From Ceratothoa steindachneri (Eukaryota > Arthropoda > Malacostraca > Isopoda > Cymothoidae): DNA of 64,000 nucleotides. The position numbers and the translations under genes are program-made. Positions 1 through 11,700 of the stretch are shown here, piece by piece. Within the stretch, counting starts at the first letter, position 1. The number at the start of each line of letters is the position of its first letter. The DNA lies in the NCBI GenBank assembly GCA_963969495.1, contig OZ018329.1, forward strand, positions 143,138,021 through 143,202,020, read 5' to 3'. Under the pieces are notes generated by a model. That model saw nothing but the letters and a program-made list of their open reading frames with translations. It was not told where the DNA came from and did no database searches.

Positions 1-1841
1 CTACCGTTTTTATCTCTTTCATTCATTCTCTCTCATCAAATTTCATAAGTGTTCTTAAAATTTCGCCCACTCATTGAGATATAGAGACCCGCTTAAATTA
101 CATCTCTTCGTTCATATCACAGTGTTTCCATTTTATGATAATACTATAATTACTACATTTACTAAATTATTATAATTATTGTAATAATGGTAACACAGTA
201 GTTGCTTCTTGCTGTCCCTGCCGATTGTTTGCTTTTATGGTTTCTTGTTCTCTGTCATTGTTATCTCAGTCTCTTAACTATATCTTCATCTGCATGGCCT
301 TTTAAAGTAAACTATAAGTTAAGACGTATACATGTTTCCCTTAGATGAAGGTTTGCAACATTGGCATTGTTATTTAATCGCTAATAAATGCTCAAATGAT
401 TAAAATTATTTATTCAGACAAGGCAAATTGGCCTTACTGAAAATTCCACGAGGTTCGTGGAAAATTAAACTTCGTAGGGCAAGAAAAACACGGAGAAAAC
501 CCACATTTTTCTTAATCTTTCACAAACTATGAAATCTACTTAAATGAACGGAAAACAAATAGGATTTTGATAAATTTATTTAGGCAATTGAACCTACGAG
601 GAAAGTTTACTGAGACTGAAGCGGCCTGGACATATACGTGTGACCGAAAGGAGCGGTCACATATTTTGAGAATTGGAAGACTGCTGAAATATCGGCAAAA
701 CCTTTCGAAATACATTAATATGAACATAGAAATCTTTTTCCAATCACTATAATGCCATTATATGTTAAGGTGTTAGTTCTAATTCTTTTTAGATTATAAT
801 TGTATGATATTGGAATCAAGGCATAACCTGAATAATTCTCATTTGTATTTCCTTATGGAAACACCATTCGCGTTTAACAATTCATATTGAATATTAGGGA
901 AATATTCAATATTTGGATTTTTCATGTACGAAAGTACCACGACCTCGTTTTTTATGTTTCACCCACGCTTTCATTGTTTATGTACTTTTTTTTCGTTCTC
1001 TATGTGTTATTCCGCTTCCAAAAATTTAACAATTTTAAATGTGGGTGTATTATAAGTGTGCAGCTTTGGTCTTGATAATGTATTAACAATAGATTATTAG
1101 TTGTGATCTAAATTCTGAATGCTCTTGACATGGAATTGAGTAGACTAATGAATAGGACAGTTGTATTGTCTTCCAATGAAAGGCAGACGTGTCTAATCAC
1201 CTAATGGGAGAGATGTGTGATTGAACTCAATCTCATCGCTTACTGAGCGTTAAATATCGATTGCGTTCATTGCGTTTCTTGGGAGAAGACTTAATTATTA
1301 CTTCTACTCTCTTCTCTATTTTAAGGTTCGAAGCTAATGCGTACGTCTATGTACATTTGATGTGCAAATATGTTGGGATTTTATGCGTAGCCTTTCCTAA
1401 CGTTAGCATAGTCTTCAAGATTTACCGAATCGAAAGCTTCTAGCAAAGTAAAATAGTGTCATATTTGAAATCATTTTCTTTTGCTTTTAATTATTTCACT
1501 AACGCCTTTTTGTTCTTTAAACCTAATTTTTCTTGTCCTTATAATCACTGATATTTTTTTAGTAATTTCGGTCTCCGTTCTTTACTTATTGTCAGGTATC
1601 ATTTTCTACCACTAACAGAAACTATGATGAATTGTTGAAATTTGTTGATCCTATGTAAAGTATATTGTGAAAAGAGAAATTAAGTACAATATCATTTGCA
1701 TACAGCGCAAGCAAAGCTTTCCGATAAGGAACAAGGTGGTGCTTCTCAACAGAGGAATTTGATCAGAGGTTCTCACAATCTTAACTCTTTTATCCTCTTT
1801 CTCTCAACTTTAATTTTGAAATAACTCCAGTAATGTGCTTG

Positions 1842-1900
<59 letters not shown>

Positions 1901-2999
1901 CATAATATAATATTTCAATTGACATAAATCTCTTCGCCAAAGTTTCGACAGGGATGCTGACAGCATGCGCGCATAAATGAGAATAATTTGCTTATGAAAC
2001 GCCACGCTAATTATAGTAGTTCCTTTGCTGCCAAGTAGCACCGTCTTAATCGCCATAGCGAGATAGAAGAATGGTAACCCAATACTTACTATTCTTCTAC
2101 TTATCCTTCTTTATTTATCCTATCTATAAGTATAAAAATGATTTATTATTCTGGCAAGCTACACTTAACTGAGTGGAAATAACAATTCTGATTTTAGCAA
2201 ACTTAACTCTCATTGTGTGTGGTTATTCGACCGAGTGACTCGTGATGCTAAGTGTTACACGGTAGCTTCCATATGATAAATCTATCCAAGAGTAGGATAA
2301 TATAAGGCCTTTATGAAAAAATAAATAGAATCTTAAATGATAGTTGATCGGTGGTAAAAGCCGTACCACCATTTTGATAAGTAGGGACCATTCTTCTTTC
2401 TGAGCTCACGTTGTCAACATGTCTGACATTTATGCTCAGTTATGATTGGTTATTTCCATGCATATATTATATTCTCAATACCATTTCGGGAAGGTAGTTT
2501 AGCGTACGTATATCCCATATCAGGTATTCTTCTTAATTTTTATAGTATTTTCACTTTCGAATCTTAAATTATCTCTTTGGGGCGTTCTAAGTCTTTTGTT
2601 TCTTTTCCTATACTAGAGACTTACTTCCATAAACTGAGGTTTGCTTCAAAATATTCTCATGCCACACTCTTCATTAAATTAACGCTTAATCTGAAGCCAC
2701 ACATGAAGGTGAGAGCGGCAACCTATCTTTATTTGCACTATTACTTAGATTCTCATAGAGAACCGGCCAAAAGTATTCGTACACCTGAATTTCTTCTTAT
2801 TACCTGTGTATGTCTATGCATATGTTGATTTAGGTTTGCATGCATGTATCCAATACATATGAAAAAAAAAATAATCTACAAAATTCCCCATGAACTTATG
2901 GGAAATATTTAAAATGGCGATGCTATTGAAATGTATGAAATTCTTGTATCAGTATGCGGTAAGCTAAGTCAAAATGTCTTAATATTCTATGTCGAAAGG
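1..2999. other. AT-rich stretch without recognisable genes
   Basis: No reading frame here resembles a known protein family; the open frames are all under 90 codons and have low-complexity, membrane-like compositions expected by chance in AT-rich DNA. Apart from a TA microsatellite near 1.85 kb I see no repeat structure, RNA gene or promoter signal that I could defend. Unspliced short host exons cannot be excluded by eye. Confidence 0.6.
1844..1899. repeat. (TA)n microsatellite
   Basis: About 28 uninterrupted TA units. It produces an artefactual minus-strand open frame of alternating Tyr and Ile across it. Similar but shorter TA tracts occur at 41928-41951 and 55236-55250, both abutting transposon ends. 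Confidence 0.98.
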
Positions 3000-3607
3000 A
3001 TCTGATAATGATATAATAATTAAGAATGAGTTACAATGCTGGGGATATAAGAAGTCTGAAACGCACGCTGAACTAAGAAAGTATCAGTTGTCGAAATCTC
3101 GTCTGGTAGCCGGGGATTATAGTCAGGGGTTGCAGAATGGCTGAAGATGATTTGATAAATTGGGAACCTCCAAGAGCGACCACTTTCTCGAATACCTAGT
3201 CTGTTTTCATTGTTACGGCAAGTTTATCCGTTGCATGAGTTGTCGAGATCGTAAGATGACCGCTGGAAAGCTGAAGAATTCCATGGAGGGACTGTGGTTA
3301 GGTTAATTCATTTGTTAGAAGAGGCCATCTTGCTCTAAATGCAAGATGCCTAAAGGCAGGTAAGACTGCCAGAAGCCGCTGATCAACCTTCATCAGAAGC
3401 GATGTAGAATGGTTGGGGCAATTCTTCCTCAAACTTGGACTATGCGTCAGTAAGCTCGTGTTTTTTGGTCCAAAAGAGCATAAAGTTTAGTAGAGCACAA
3501 CATCTAGAAGAGCCCTTCCTAATGTTTAAAGTTGACAAGACCACAGGCCCTTTAACGATAATGACAAGATTTGAACCACCAAAGAGAAATTTCCTGACAT
3601 TTTATAA

Positions 3608-3805
3608 TTGCTTAAGCGTCTAATTCAAAAGGATCAAGTAATATTTTTAGGCTATCTAAATGCTCACTCGCTGTCTTGCGGATACACCAGCTATTTCAAT
3701 AACATAGGTAAAAAACTGGACACCCTAATAGAAAGAGGCGTTGTAGAGAGAGAGAGGGACCGGATTTCTAGACATACTTTGGACCTAGGAGGGCAACAAA
3801 ACTGA
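3608..3805 (+). pseudogene. Endonuclease-domain remnant of Jockey-like copy A
   Basis: A 65-codon frame contains VIFLGYLNAHS followed by a gap and LDTLIERGVV. This matches the APE-type endonuclease core in which a Gly-Asp-Phe-Asn-Ala-His motif is followed by a helix. The catalytic Asp of that motif is a Tyr here (GYLNAH instead of GDxNAH), so the domain would be inactive even if expressed. A GA-rich run (gagagagagaggg) near 3750 probably marks a later slippage event. In the related copy at 36.57 kb the Asp is still present (MGDINAH). Confidence 0.65.
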
Positions 3806-4799
3806 ATATTGTTATAGTATCACCTGCATTTAGGTTCAATTACCCGAAGTCAAAAGGGCCGCTATCCATCAGCGAGCACAAGATGGTCATAATGCCTATC
3901 TTGATGGATGATACAGGTGAAATAGCCGATGAGGAAAAGCTACAAAGACACAAACTGGCGTGGTTACGCTGAAGAACTTAAGAATTACCAGCAGCGTGAA
4001 TTAAGTGAAGCAATGCTGGAGAAATCAACGCAGCCACCGACAACCTACTTAATGCACTTGCCAAGAACAGCGTATTGAACTATCCTGCACTGTAGGCACA
4101 CAGCCCAAATTGCTTCAGCGAAGAGGTAATACAAGTAACTCAGAGAAACACTGGATCTAAAGAAGGAGCAGGGTGAGGCTGCAAGAGATAAGGGACGAAA
4201 TAATAACGACAATAGCCATGGAGAAGGAAGGCAGATGACACCGGTTCTTTGAGTCCATTAACGCAGAAATGAACACAACCAAGTTTGGGAAAAACATTAA
4301 CCAAGCAAGAGAAAAATTAAAATAAAAAAATAAATTAGCAATTAACCACAATGGAAGAGAGACAAAGGAACCTCACATAATAGAGAAGGTGTTCAAGGAT
4401 CATTGGAGCAAGGTCTTCGACATTTGCCCCAATGAAAACAAAGATTTTGACAGAGAACACTGAGAATAGGTGGGGTAGGTATTAGATGCGAATAGACATA
4501 AAATAACACCAAATCATACAGCTTTAATAGTGTCTATGGAAAAAAGAGGTGTCGAACTTGTAACACTATAAGAAGTAAAGGTGACAATTCGAGCCACACA
4601 ACAGAAAGCGCCTGGAAAATCGGGACTAATATTAGAAAATTTGCTAAAGGCACCAGACGATATCCTCAAAATATTGGTAGACCTATGTAATGCAACAATT
4701 AGTGCAGGGTAATTTACTGATGCCCTAAAGATTGGAAAAATCATATTTCTCTCCAACTGGGACAACTACCAAGTGAATGGGGTAAATTTAGACATATAA

Positions 4800-5162
4800 T
4801 TCTCTTGGAGGTGGTAGCCAAAATATTAGAAAGATTAATAAACAAAAGACTGGTCCACCATCTTAAGGAAAACGGGCTAATTCCAAAGTGCCCACACGGA
4901 TATAAAGAAGGTAGCGGCACGGAGACGACGTTAGCACTCCTCGGCGAAACTCTAACTTAAGCTAATCTTGACCAACTGTCTGTCTAACTACGTCAAGGAA
5001 CGAACGGCCTATATAGAGATAGAATACAACCAAGAACAGCAGTTTGAACTAACACAAGGTGTCCTACAAGGAGGATGCTTGAGTCCTACCTTTTATATAA
5101 TTTATAACAGGGACCTACCAGATCCGATTTTTGCATCAACGACATCTATACCGTTCGCCGAC
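4800..5162 (+). pseudogene. Reverse-transcriptase N-terminal palm/fingers remnant, copy A
   Basis: Frames in this block read EVVAKILERLINKRL, then HGYKEGSGTETTLALL, and finally GVLQGGCLSPTFYIIYNRDLP followed by FAD. These are, in order, the RT1 motif, the FRKGHST-like motif and the motif B loop plus the start of motif C of non-LTR reverse transcriptases. The frame runs out right after FAD, where the expected second Asp should be. That second Asp and downstream sequence reappear at 6159, showing that the gene was split by an insertion rather than ending here. Confidence 0.8.
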
Positions 5163-6158
5163 ATGTAGGTCAGGTTAGATTTCTTGACCTTCGCTAGATT
5201 CCTTTGACTCAGAAGGGAGCGTTTCAAGCCCGCAGGACGCTCTGTGATTGGGCCTTGCTCTGAATGAGGCACTTTAAATGTGGGTTGTACTAAATCGAGG
5301 AATAGCGGCTATTTTTCCTTGGCCGAATTAAATCAACTAAATCAGAGTTTCTGGATATAAAACTGGATGAAACAAAATGAACTTTACTACTATGCAAACA
5401 AAAATAAAATAACTAATACAACATAGAAATACAAAAGAATAAATGGGCAAAAAGTCTACACCAGTCATCTCCAGGCGGGAGCCGTGAGCTCATACACACA
5501 AACGTACACAACCCACAAAAGGGGAAACTACATTCCGGATGGATCTACAGCCCGAGAATCTTTGTATCCTAGTTAAAGGCTTGAGGGGAGGGGGGGGGGG
5601 GGTGATAATAAGTGTAGAGCTCGATCGTTATTTAACGGCACGGTTAGGTTTGCACTTACCCGAATAGTACTCGGCCTACTTAAAGTGATCAATGAGAATA
5701 CAACCTGTCTTCTAACAACCACTGCTAACTTCGAAAGTATGGATCGAGTGAGTATTTCGCCGTGAAGAAGCTGAGTTGAATACAGCAGTTTGCAAGTCTC
5801 GTCGTTCCTAGTTCTTATTTCTTCTTATTTAATTTTCTTGTCTTCTGGCTCTTGGGGTAAGGGAGGCAGAGAGAGATATATTCTTTTGTTTCGCGTCCTT
5901 ATTGGCAAAATAATAGTCTTACCCAGGCCAATGTTTAACTATGTATACCGGGCAGCCGTAAGAGAATTTTACCGAGGCTATGGAAGTGGGTTTTACTTAT
6001 AAAGCGGTGCCGAGAGTAAATGTAGACTTTCACGCCCTTTCGCGAGACCTCTTGTTTTAACAATTAGGCTGGCTATAGTGCGCGTTATCAAACGGCAATT
6101 TCCGAAAAAGGTATCCGATTGCTGGTTCTTTCCGTCCTACCTGTCTCTATCTTTGACA
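5163..6158. mobile_element. ~1-kb insertion splitting the RT FADD motif (type unresolved)
   Basis: The RT frame breaks after FAD at 5162 and continues with DDITII at 6159. The intervening ~995 bp begins TGTAGG at 5164 and ends TTGACA at 6158, the TG...CA layout of a solo LTR. A short repeat, cgaca(t), sits at both junctions (5159-5164 and 6161-6166), although the LTR reading and the repeat reading do not agree to the base. The insert is less AT-rich than its surroundings, has a poly-G run at about 5590, and contains no protein I recognise. A solo LTR or a non-autonomous element is the best guess. Confidence 0.6.
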
Positions 6159-6450
6159 GACGACATAACCATAATAAATAATAGCCAATATAGACGCCCT
6201 TCAACATTTGATAGAATGTCTACAGCGGAGATTAAAAATACAAACGACTATGAGAAGAAATGGAAGATACGTATAAACACCGAAAAAATTAAAATTGTAC
6301 CGATAGGAAGAAGGAGAACATCAAGGATGGTAGTCGACGACGAATTATAGAGATACCAGGCAGAGGACAAAGTTCTCGGTATCAAACGAAAAACGAATGG
6401 CTACAATAAGCATTCGACCGAGAGAGTAGGTTTGGCAAAGGCAAGCTTTA
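6159..6450 (+). pseudogene. RT palm/thumb remnant of copy A, downstream of the insertion
   Basis: The open frame reads DDITIINNSQ and then YEKKWKIRINTEK, which is the segment directly after the catalytic aspartates in Jockey-clade RTs, where strand alternation and a WxxKWxxxINxxKT-like block are typical. After a stop at 6348 the same frame continues with KVLGIKRKTNGY and ERVGLAKASF, the start of the thumb. Homologous thumb sequence is present at 22.36 kb. Readability ends where the tail of the minus-strand L2-like element starts. Confidence 0.75.
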
Positions 6451-6721
6451 GTATAATAATAATAAGTATTTATAATGCGCCCTTTAGGGCTGTTAGCCCT
6501 CACAGAGCGTAGGTTGTGTAGCGAGTGTTGAGAAGGTTTACAGGGAAGAGAAGGCAATTCTGAAGATGGGAGTCTTCAAAAGACATTTAAAAGTAGCAAG
6601 GAAGGGAGAGGATCAGACCTTGGCAGAAAGAGCATTCCAGAGCCGAGGAGCCCAAACTGAGAAGGAACGGTCACCCATCGAGCAGAGGACAAAACGAGGA
6701 GTGTTCAGGATGGGAGCGAGA

Positions 6722-6970
6722 TTAATCCGAAGTGTTTAAGGAGTTTGACGACGGGAGAAAGCAGACGAGAGATAAGGTAGAGCCTTGAGATTTGGGGGCC
6801 TTGTAGGTGATGAGAAGAATTTTATATTGTGTATGGAAGCGAATCGGGCACCAGTGTAGCTCCTGTAACAGAGGCGTCGAAGGAGAGAAGTGGGGGCGAC
6901 GAAGGAGGAGCTGGGCAGCATAGATTTGAACTAGTTGTAGAGAGCAAGGTGACGATGAAGGGACATTCAC
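6722..6970 (-). pseudogene. C-terminal RT domain of the L2-like element
   Basis: An 82-codon frame containing LQLVQIYAAQLLLRR, then LQELHWCPIRFHTQYKILL and a TYKAPKS segment. This corresponds to the thumb/C-terminal signature LQxVQNAAARLL...LHWLPVxxRIxYKILLLTYKAL found in L2 and Rex1 elements. The fragments at 12.84 kb and 34.1 kb carry the same signature, giving three members of this group in the window. Confidence 0.8.
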
Positions 6971-7670
6971 TAGAAGCTAATTGCAGTAGTCTAAGCGTGA
7001 GGTGACGAAGGCAGGAATAGTAGTCTCAAGGCCTCATTGACCAAAATTGGATCGAACACGTGAAAAGTTGTGGAGGAAACCGAGGAAAGACTTACAGATA
7101 CGATGGATGTGGCGTTTAAAGGAGAGTACTCGTCGAAAATAACAACAATATTACTGACGGTAACAGAGAAGGACACATTGGTTTTCCCAAGGTTAAAGAA
7201 GGGGAATAGAGCTTCAGGTTTCTCCACCTCAAGGCGGTACCAACAAGGAGAACTTCCGTTTCAGCGTGGTTAAGTTTGAGAAAGTTGGAAGACAGCCATT
7301 TGTTTAAAGAGGTATAGGCTAAAAGGAGCTTAGTAATTGATTGAGCGAAGGGTACAGGGGATGAGGAAAGGTATATCTGAGTGTCATTAGCATAGAGGTG
7401 GAATGACAGGCCTAAATCGCGAAGAAGGGAACCAAGAAGAAGTAAGTAGATGCGAAAGAGGAGGAGCCAAAGACTGAGCCCTTAAGGCACCCCAAAATAA
7501 ATGGGCGCGTGCTCGGAGGAGAGGTTATCGAGGGCAACCGATTGAGTGCGGTAGGAGGGGTATGAGGAACCAAGCAAGTGCAGTTCCCGAGAGACCAAGG
7601 AAAGTTTGAGGACGATTAAGGAGGAGAGTGTGGTCGATGGTGTTGGAAGCAGAGGAGAGGTCTAGAAGGA

Positions 7671-8105
7671 CTAAAATAGATGTACAACCCCTATTGTCAG
7701 CTCTACGTAAACCGTTTGAAAAATTAAGAAGAGCAATTTCAGCAGAGTGCTTCGCTTTGAACCCTTATTGGTACGTTTCATCGATATTGCAGTTAAAAAT
7801 ATTGCCATTAAGGAGAGAGAAAACAACCTTTCGAGGATCTTAGAGAGGAATGGAAGCTGTGAGATAGGGCAATAGCTAGATGGTTCAGACGGATTACGAT
7901 GTGTTTTTTTAAGGATAGGACAAAGTGAGGCATGCTTGAAAGAAGAGGAAACCACCATTATGGCAAGAGAAGTGTCAAAGAGATGAAGAATTTGGTGGAA
8001 GAGTTTGGGTGGAAAGACGTCCTTCGTGGATCCAGATTTGTTAGAGCATGAGATCAGGGTAGTTACTTCCTGGAAGGACGCCCCAGTGAGGACGTTAAGC
8101 GGCAA
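7671..8105 (-). pseudogene. RT fingers domain of the L2-like element
   Basis: A 144-codon frame with KNPSE-like spacing, then SSYCPISQLPFLSKILERLF. This is the conserved block preceding RT motif A, in which the YRPISNLPFLSKILE consensus is characteristic of the CR1/L2 group. The Arg of YRPIS is Cys here. The frame is lost at about 7671, after which motif A is found in another frame, so at least one frameshift separates them. There is no intact open frame long enough for a functional RT (normally 800 or more codons with the endonuclease). Confidence 0.75.
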
Positions 8106-8464
8106 TGGATTATGGTCGGAGAGAACAGCATGGGCTTGTTCCGCCCAAGGTTAATAGTTTTATCAGAGAAAAAATTATAAAGAGTAGAGGGGTGATGGAA
8201 GGAGAGGTGAGGAAGATGGAGCTAGGCGAGGAAAGACGACAGAGTAGACGAAAGATAGTCCGAAGATCATTCTTGCTCTCAGATGAAAGATAGTACGAGG
8301 ATCATTTTTGCTCTCAGACAAAGGTTTGCGTGAATGAGCTTCACGCGTTGATTTTAATATGGAATAATAAATCGAAGTAGCAAGGAGATAGGTAAGTGAG
8401 AGGGAGGTCGTGTCCTGCCAACGGGAGCGTGCTTTACGAAGGGCACGTTAATGGGCACGTAAGG

Positions 8465-10840
8465 ATGATCATGCTTGTATACAGTACTCTAAATATGGCC
8501 TAACATATGAGTTGTAGAGTTTAAGGATAACCTCTTTACTCTTGTAGCTAACGTTCCTGTTAATGTATCCTAGCACCCTATTTGCTCTATTTTTTGCCTC
8601 AATACAATGCTTTGAAAACTTTATTGACCTATCTTCTACTACACCTAAGTCCATCTCATCCTCAACTAAATTCAGCCACTGCCCATCCATTTCATAGCTA
8701 AATTCCCTAATATCCCTTCCCATGTTAATAAATTTGCATTTTTTGAGGTTAAAATTCATCGCCACTTCTGAACCTAAGATAATAACTTATTTAAGTCACT
8801 CTGAACTTTAAAGCTACCCTCAACCTCTTTGACTACAACTGCCAATTTAAGATAATCAGCAAAAATTGAAACTTTGCTATTTACAGACTCCATAAGATCA
8901 TCTATATAAACTATGAATAATAAAAGGCCTAGAACAGAATCCTTAAGTAAGCCACTGATAACGTCCCCCACTGTGACCTCACCCCATTCAGCACAACTCT
9001 CTGTTTCCTGTCTTTCAGCCATACAGTTATCTAATTCAAAACTTCACCACATATCCCATTCATTTTTAATTTGTGAACTAGTCTCTTATGTGGAACCTTA
9101 TCAAAAGCTTTGCTAAAATCTAAGTAAATTACATCAACATTCTCTCCCTTATCTAATTGTTTAATAACATAATCCATAAAATCCAGTAAATTTGTTAAAC
9201 ACGATTACCTCTTCTAAACCCATGCTGAGCATCATATATTAACAGACCACACTGTAGATGGTCAGAAATCCCCTTCTTATCTATCTTCTCAAGAACTTTA
9301 CAAACGATAGAAGTTAAGCTTACCAGCCTAAAGTTATTTGAGTCTTCTTTACTTCCCTTTTTAGAAATTGGCACTACTTTCGCTAATTTCCAATCATTTG
9401 GTATTTCTCCAAACTCTAGTGATCAAGAATATATCTCCTTAAGAGGTACTGCAATACTATCTACCCCTTCTTTGAGTAACCTAGAATGAATGTTGTCTGG
9501 GCCAGATGACATACTAGTATTTAACTCCAATATAAGCCCTTTAATTATTTCTCCCTTCAAATTAGCGCTATTCAACACTACTTCCCTTGACTCAGAATAA
9601 TCATCAATTAATCTATCTTGATTGTCTTGTGTAAATACTGAAGAAAAATGATCATTAAGAATTTTTATTATTTCCTCATCAGATTCTTTCCAAACTTCTT
9701 CATATCTAATAGGCCCTATTTTATCCCTGTTAGATTTGTTATTTATAATAGCTAAGGAATTTCCTTGGATCTTTATTATTATTTTGAGCTAAATTCATTT
9801 CTGCCGCCATTTTGCTCCTTTTAATAATCTTATTTAGCACATTTCCGGTCGATCTATAATGATTTAAATTCTCAAAAGTACTTTCTCTCTGTAATCTATG
9901 TACTTTTCTTCTCAGAAATTTTGCTAGCTATCTCCTGATTCTACCACAAAAGCTTCCTACATTTCTTCTTAATAGCCGTCATTGCAATACACTGCTCCTA
10001 ATCTATGTTTAGAATAGTCTTAAAACTGTCCCACATCTCATAAGTATTCTTTCCCTTGAAGTCTATATCCCACCTAATATGATTTAGCAAGTTTCGTAAT
10101 TTATCGTAATATTCCCTCTAAGATTTGGAGTTTTTGTGAAGTTTGTTGATGTTCTACCTTTCACTATTCCCAAGTTAAAACAAACCATCTGATGATTACT
10201 CTTTTTCAATGCTTCCTCGACAATCCATTCCTGAACCAAGTGATCATCATTTGAAAGAACCAGATCTAAGAGATTGGCACCCCTTGTAGGCTTATTAACA
10301 AATTGAATACAAAAATTATCGTCAAAGAATTATATAAAGTTACAACTTGCTTTATCCCTTCCTATTATATTTTCCCAGTGGACAGAATTTAAATTAAAGT
10401 CACCGAGAATAACTTCATCTACTTCATTTTCTTTCCTTATTTCCCTGATCATTAGCTCATCAATACAGTCAGTCTATCAGGGTGGTTCGCAAAAGGCTTT
10501 CAAGTGTTTTCTACTTTTTGTACTGATCCTAATATCTATCCACAGTGACTCAACTTTTTCTTGCTTTATAGAATTATATAGATTTTAAGAAATGCTATTT
10601 CTGATATAAATAATAAACCCACCACCCGTCCTATCTCTCCTTTGACTAATGTACATATCATAACCCTGTAGTTCAAATTCATTCACGTTGTCATTAAATT
10701 TATTTCCATTAACCCATGATTCTATTACACATATTACATCTATATCTTCATCCATAATATAACTAAAATAACTCATCTTTCTTATTTCTAAGACTACGAG
10801 CATTTGTATAAAGACAACTCAACCCTCCTATCCCTGAAGC
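8465..10840 (-). pseudogene. CR1 ORF2 remnant: APE endonuclease plus reverse transcriptase
   Basis: The endonuclease is legible at 10803-10585 (DEDIDVICVIESWVN and RRDRTGGGFIIYIRNSI, the TETWL and RGGGVLIYV blocks). The RT is legible at about 9240-8465: QHGFRRG, LDFSKAFDKVPHKRL, a VLGLLLFIVYIDDL block in which VLGPLLFLIYINDL is expected, FADYLKLA (motif C with Tyr for the second Asp), and a C-terminal KFINMGRD...VVEDRSIKFSKHC...NRANRVLGYI segment. The many stops and the mutated motif C mean no activity. A normal CR1 ORF2 is roughly 900-1000 codons. Confidence 0.85.
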
Positions 10841-11178
10841 ACCTCTTTTAGAATATATACCATCCACTCTATCTCCTCTGCATCTCTTTCCTTTCCCTGC
10901 TCAACCCTCTACACTTATATTTCCCTGACCACTATCAGTAACTAGCTTCCCGCCTGCAAAATCTCAACGACACTATGTAACTTCTGCCACAACGCGTCAA
11001 ACCCCGCCCGGATTAGATGGAGTCTATCCAATGCATACAGTGCCTTATTCCCATAAACTCATTGAGTCCAATTGCACGAGACAACCATTTCATCCCCACA
11101 TCCAATCTCGGAAGCACACCTGAAACAAAGTCTGTCACTACTTTTACTCATACTTTCAACTAACCTTTTTTACCTCTC

Positions 11179-11642
11179 TCACAACTCACATGAACCCACG
11201 TTCTTTACATCATTTACTCCCACATGCGTAATCACAATTTCATCCGTCTCACACCCAGACACCAGACTATCATACTTTTCAGACACATCATTTACACCAG
11301 CACCCGGCAAAATAACTCTCACTCCCTTCGATTTGCTTGCACTCAACTTCCTATCTAAATATCTAATCTGATAGTTACCCATCACAAGCACCTAAGTCAT
11401 CCTCCTAGTCCCCTAGGCCTAGCATTATCTTCCCTACTGTTCTCATTTAAACTAGCAGTAATTTCACCTTCTTCCACAACCACATCATATAAATCACTTT
11501 CAACCTCTTTCTCTCTCAGTGCATCAAATCTGTTAGTCAACCTAACAAGTTCCATGTCCCTCTTACTCACATACCTAATCTGTCCTAACCGATCTATTCT
11601 ATCCATATTCACCCACCATTCATCTTCAATCGCATCATTCAC
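11179..11642 (-). pseudogene. CR1 ORF1 remnant with GDSL-esterase-like domain
   Basis: Two adjacent frames, 11642-11397 and 11391-11179, give a hydrophilic N-terminal segment (VSKRDMELVRLTNRF) followed by VLVMGNYQIRYLDRK, a PGAGVNDVSEKY stretch and VITHVGVNDV. CR1 ORF1 proteins carry an SGNH/GDSL hydrolase with a VGDSQIRHLD block and a HxGxND block. Here the nucleophile motif GDS has become GNY, so the Ser is lost, while the GVND block is kept. The domain is thought to aid membrane or RNP association of CR1 particles; that role is inferred from other CR1s, not from this sequence. Confidence 0.75.
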
Positions 11643-11700
11643 TTCTATTCCTCCGATCGAGGATAGTCCCTTTCGTTATTCCACACTCGTGTCGATCTTG

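Larger units (their letters stand above)
3000..6450 (+). mobile_element. Jockey-like non-LTR retrotransposon, copy A (decayed, interrupted)
   Basis: The plus strand carries endonuclease and reverse-transcriptase remnants in order, spread over several frames with many stops. An endonuclease block lies near 3640-3800, an RT block at 4800-5162, and the RT palm resumes at 6159 after a roughly 1-kb insertion. The final readable stretch, ending near 6450, contains the KWKIRINTEK-type block that follows the catalytic aspartates in Jockey-clade RTs. The same family occurs at 22.2-22.8 kb and 36.5-38.85 kb. The 3' end is lost where a minus-strand L2-like element begins. The 3.0-3.6 kb part is less AT-rich than upstream and may be the 5' portion, but I cannot read a protein there. 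Confidence 0.75.
6446..8462 (-). mobile_element. L2-like (CR1 group) non-LTR retrotransposon, 5'-truncated
   Basis: On the minus strand the RT can be followed almost continuously from 8462 to about 6650 through frameshifts. It includes an RTIFHL-type linker, CPISQLPFLSKILERLF (RT1), a DLSSASNTIDH motif A, a YANDTQIYLS motif C, and a C-terminal LQLVQIYAAQLLLRR followed by LQELHWCPIRF. The last two are diagnostic of the L2/Rex-like part of the CR1 group. Motif C has YAND in place of YADD. The 3' end, read on minus, finishes with a GCGCATTATAAATA-type tail and short ATT repeats, typical of this group. ORF1 and the endonuclease are absent. Confidence 0.85.
8463..11700 (-). mobile_element. CR1-type non-LTR retrotransposon with esterase ORF1 (decayed)
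   Basis: Read on the minus strand from 11.7 kb downward the element has the CR1 order: an ORF1 with a GDSL-esterase-like domain (about 11.64-10.85 kb), then ORF2 with an APE endonuclease that starts at SLYTNARSLRNKKDEL near 10.83 kb, then RT with LDFSKAFDKVPHKRL (motif A, near 9.1 kb), and finally the RT C-terminus to 8465. Every part is interrupted by stops or shifts. Reading stops abruptly at YLEYCIQA, well before the end of a CR1 ORF2. The element therefore lacks its 3' end, which is unusual because target-primed retrotransposition normally truncates 5' ends. Confidence 0.88.

Noticed and set aside
1790..2056. Minus-strand 88-codon frame with a long Tyr-Ile repeat
   Set aside because: It is the translation of the TA microsatellite and not a protein.
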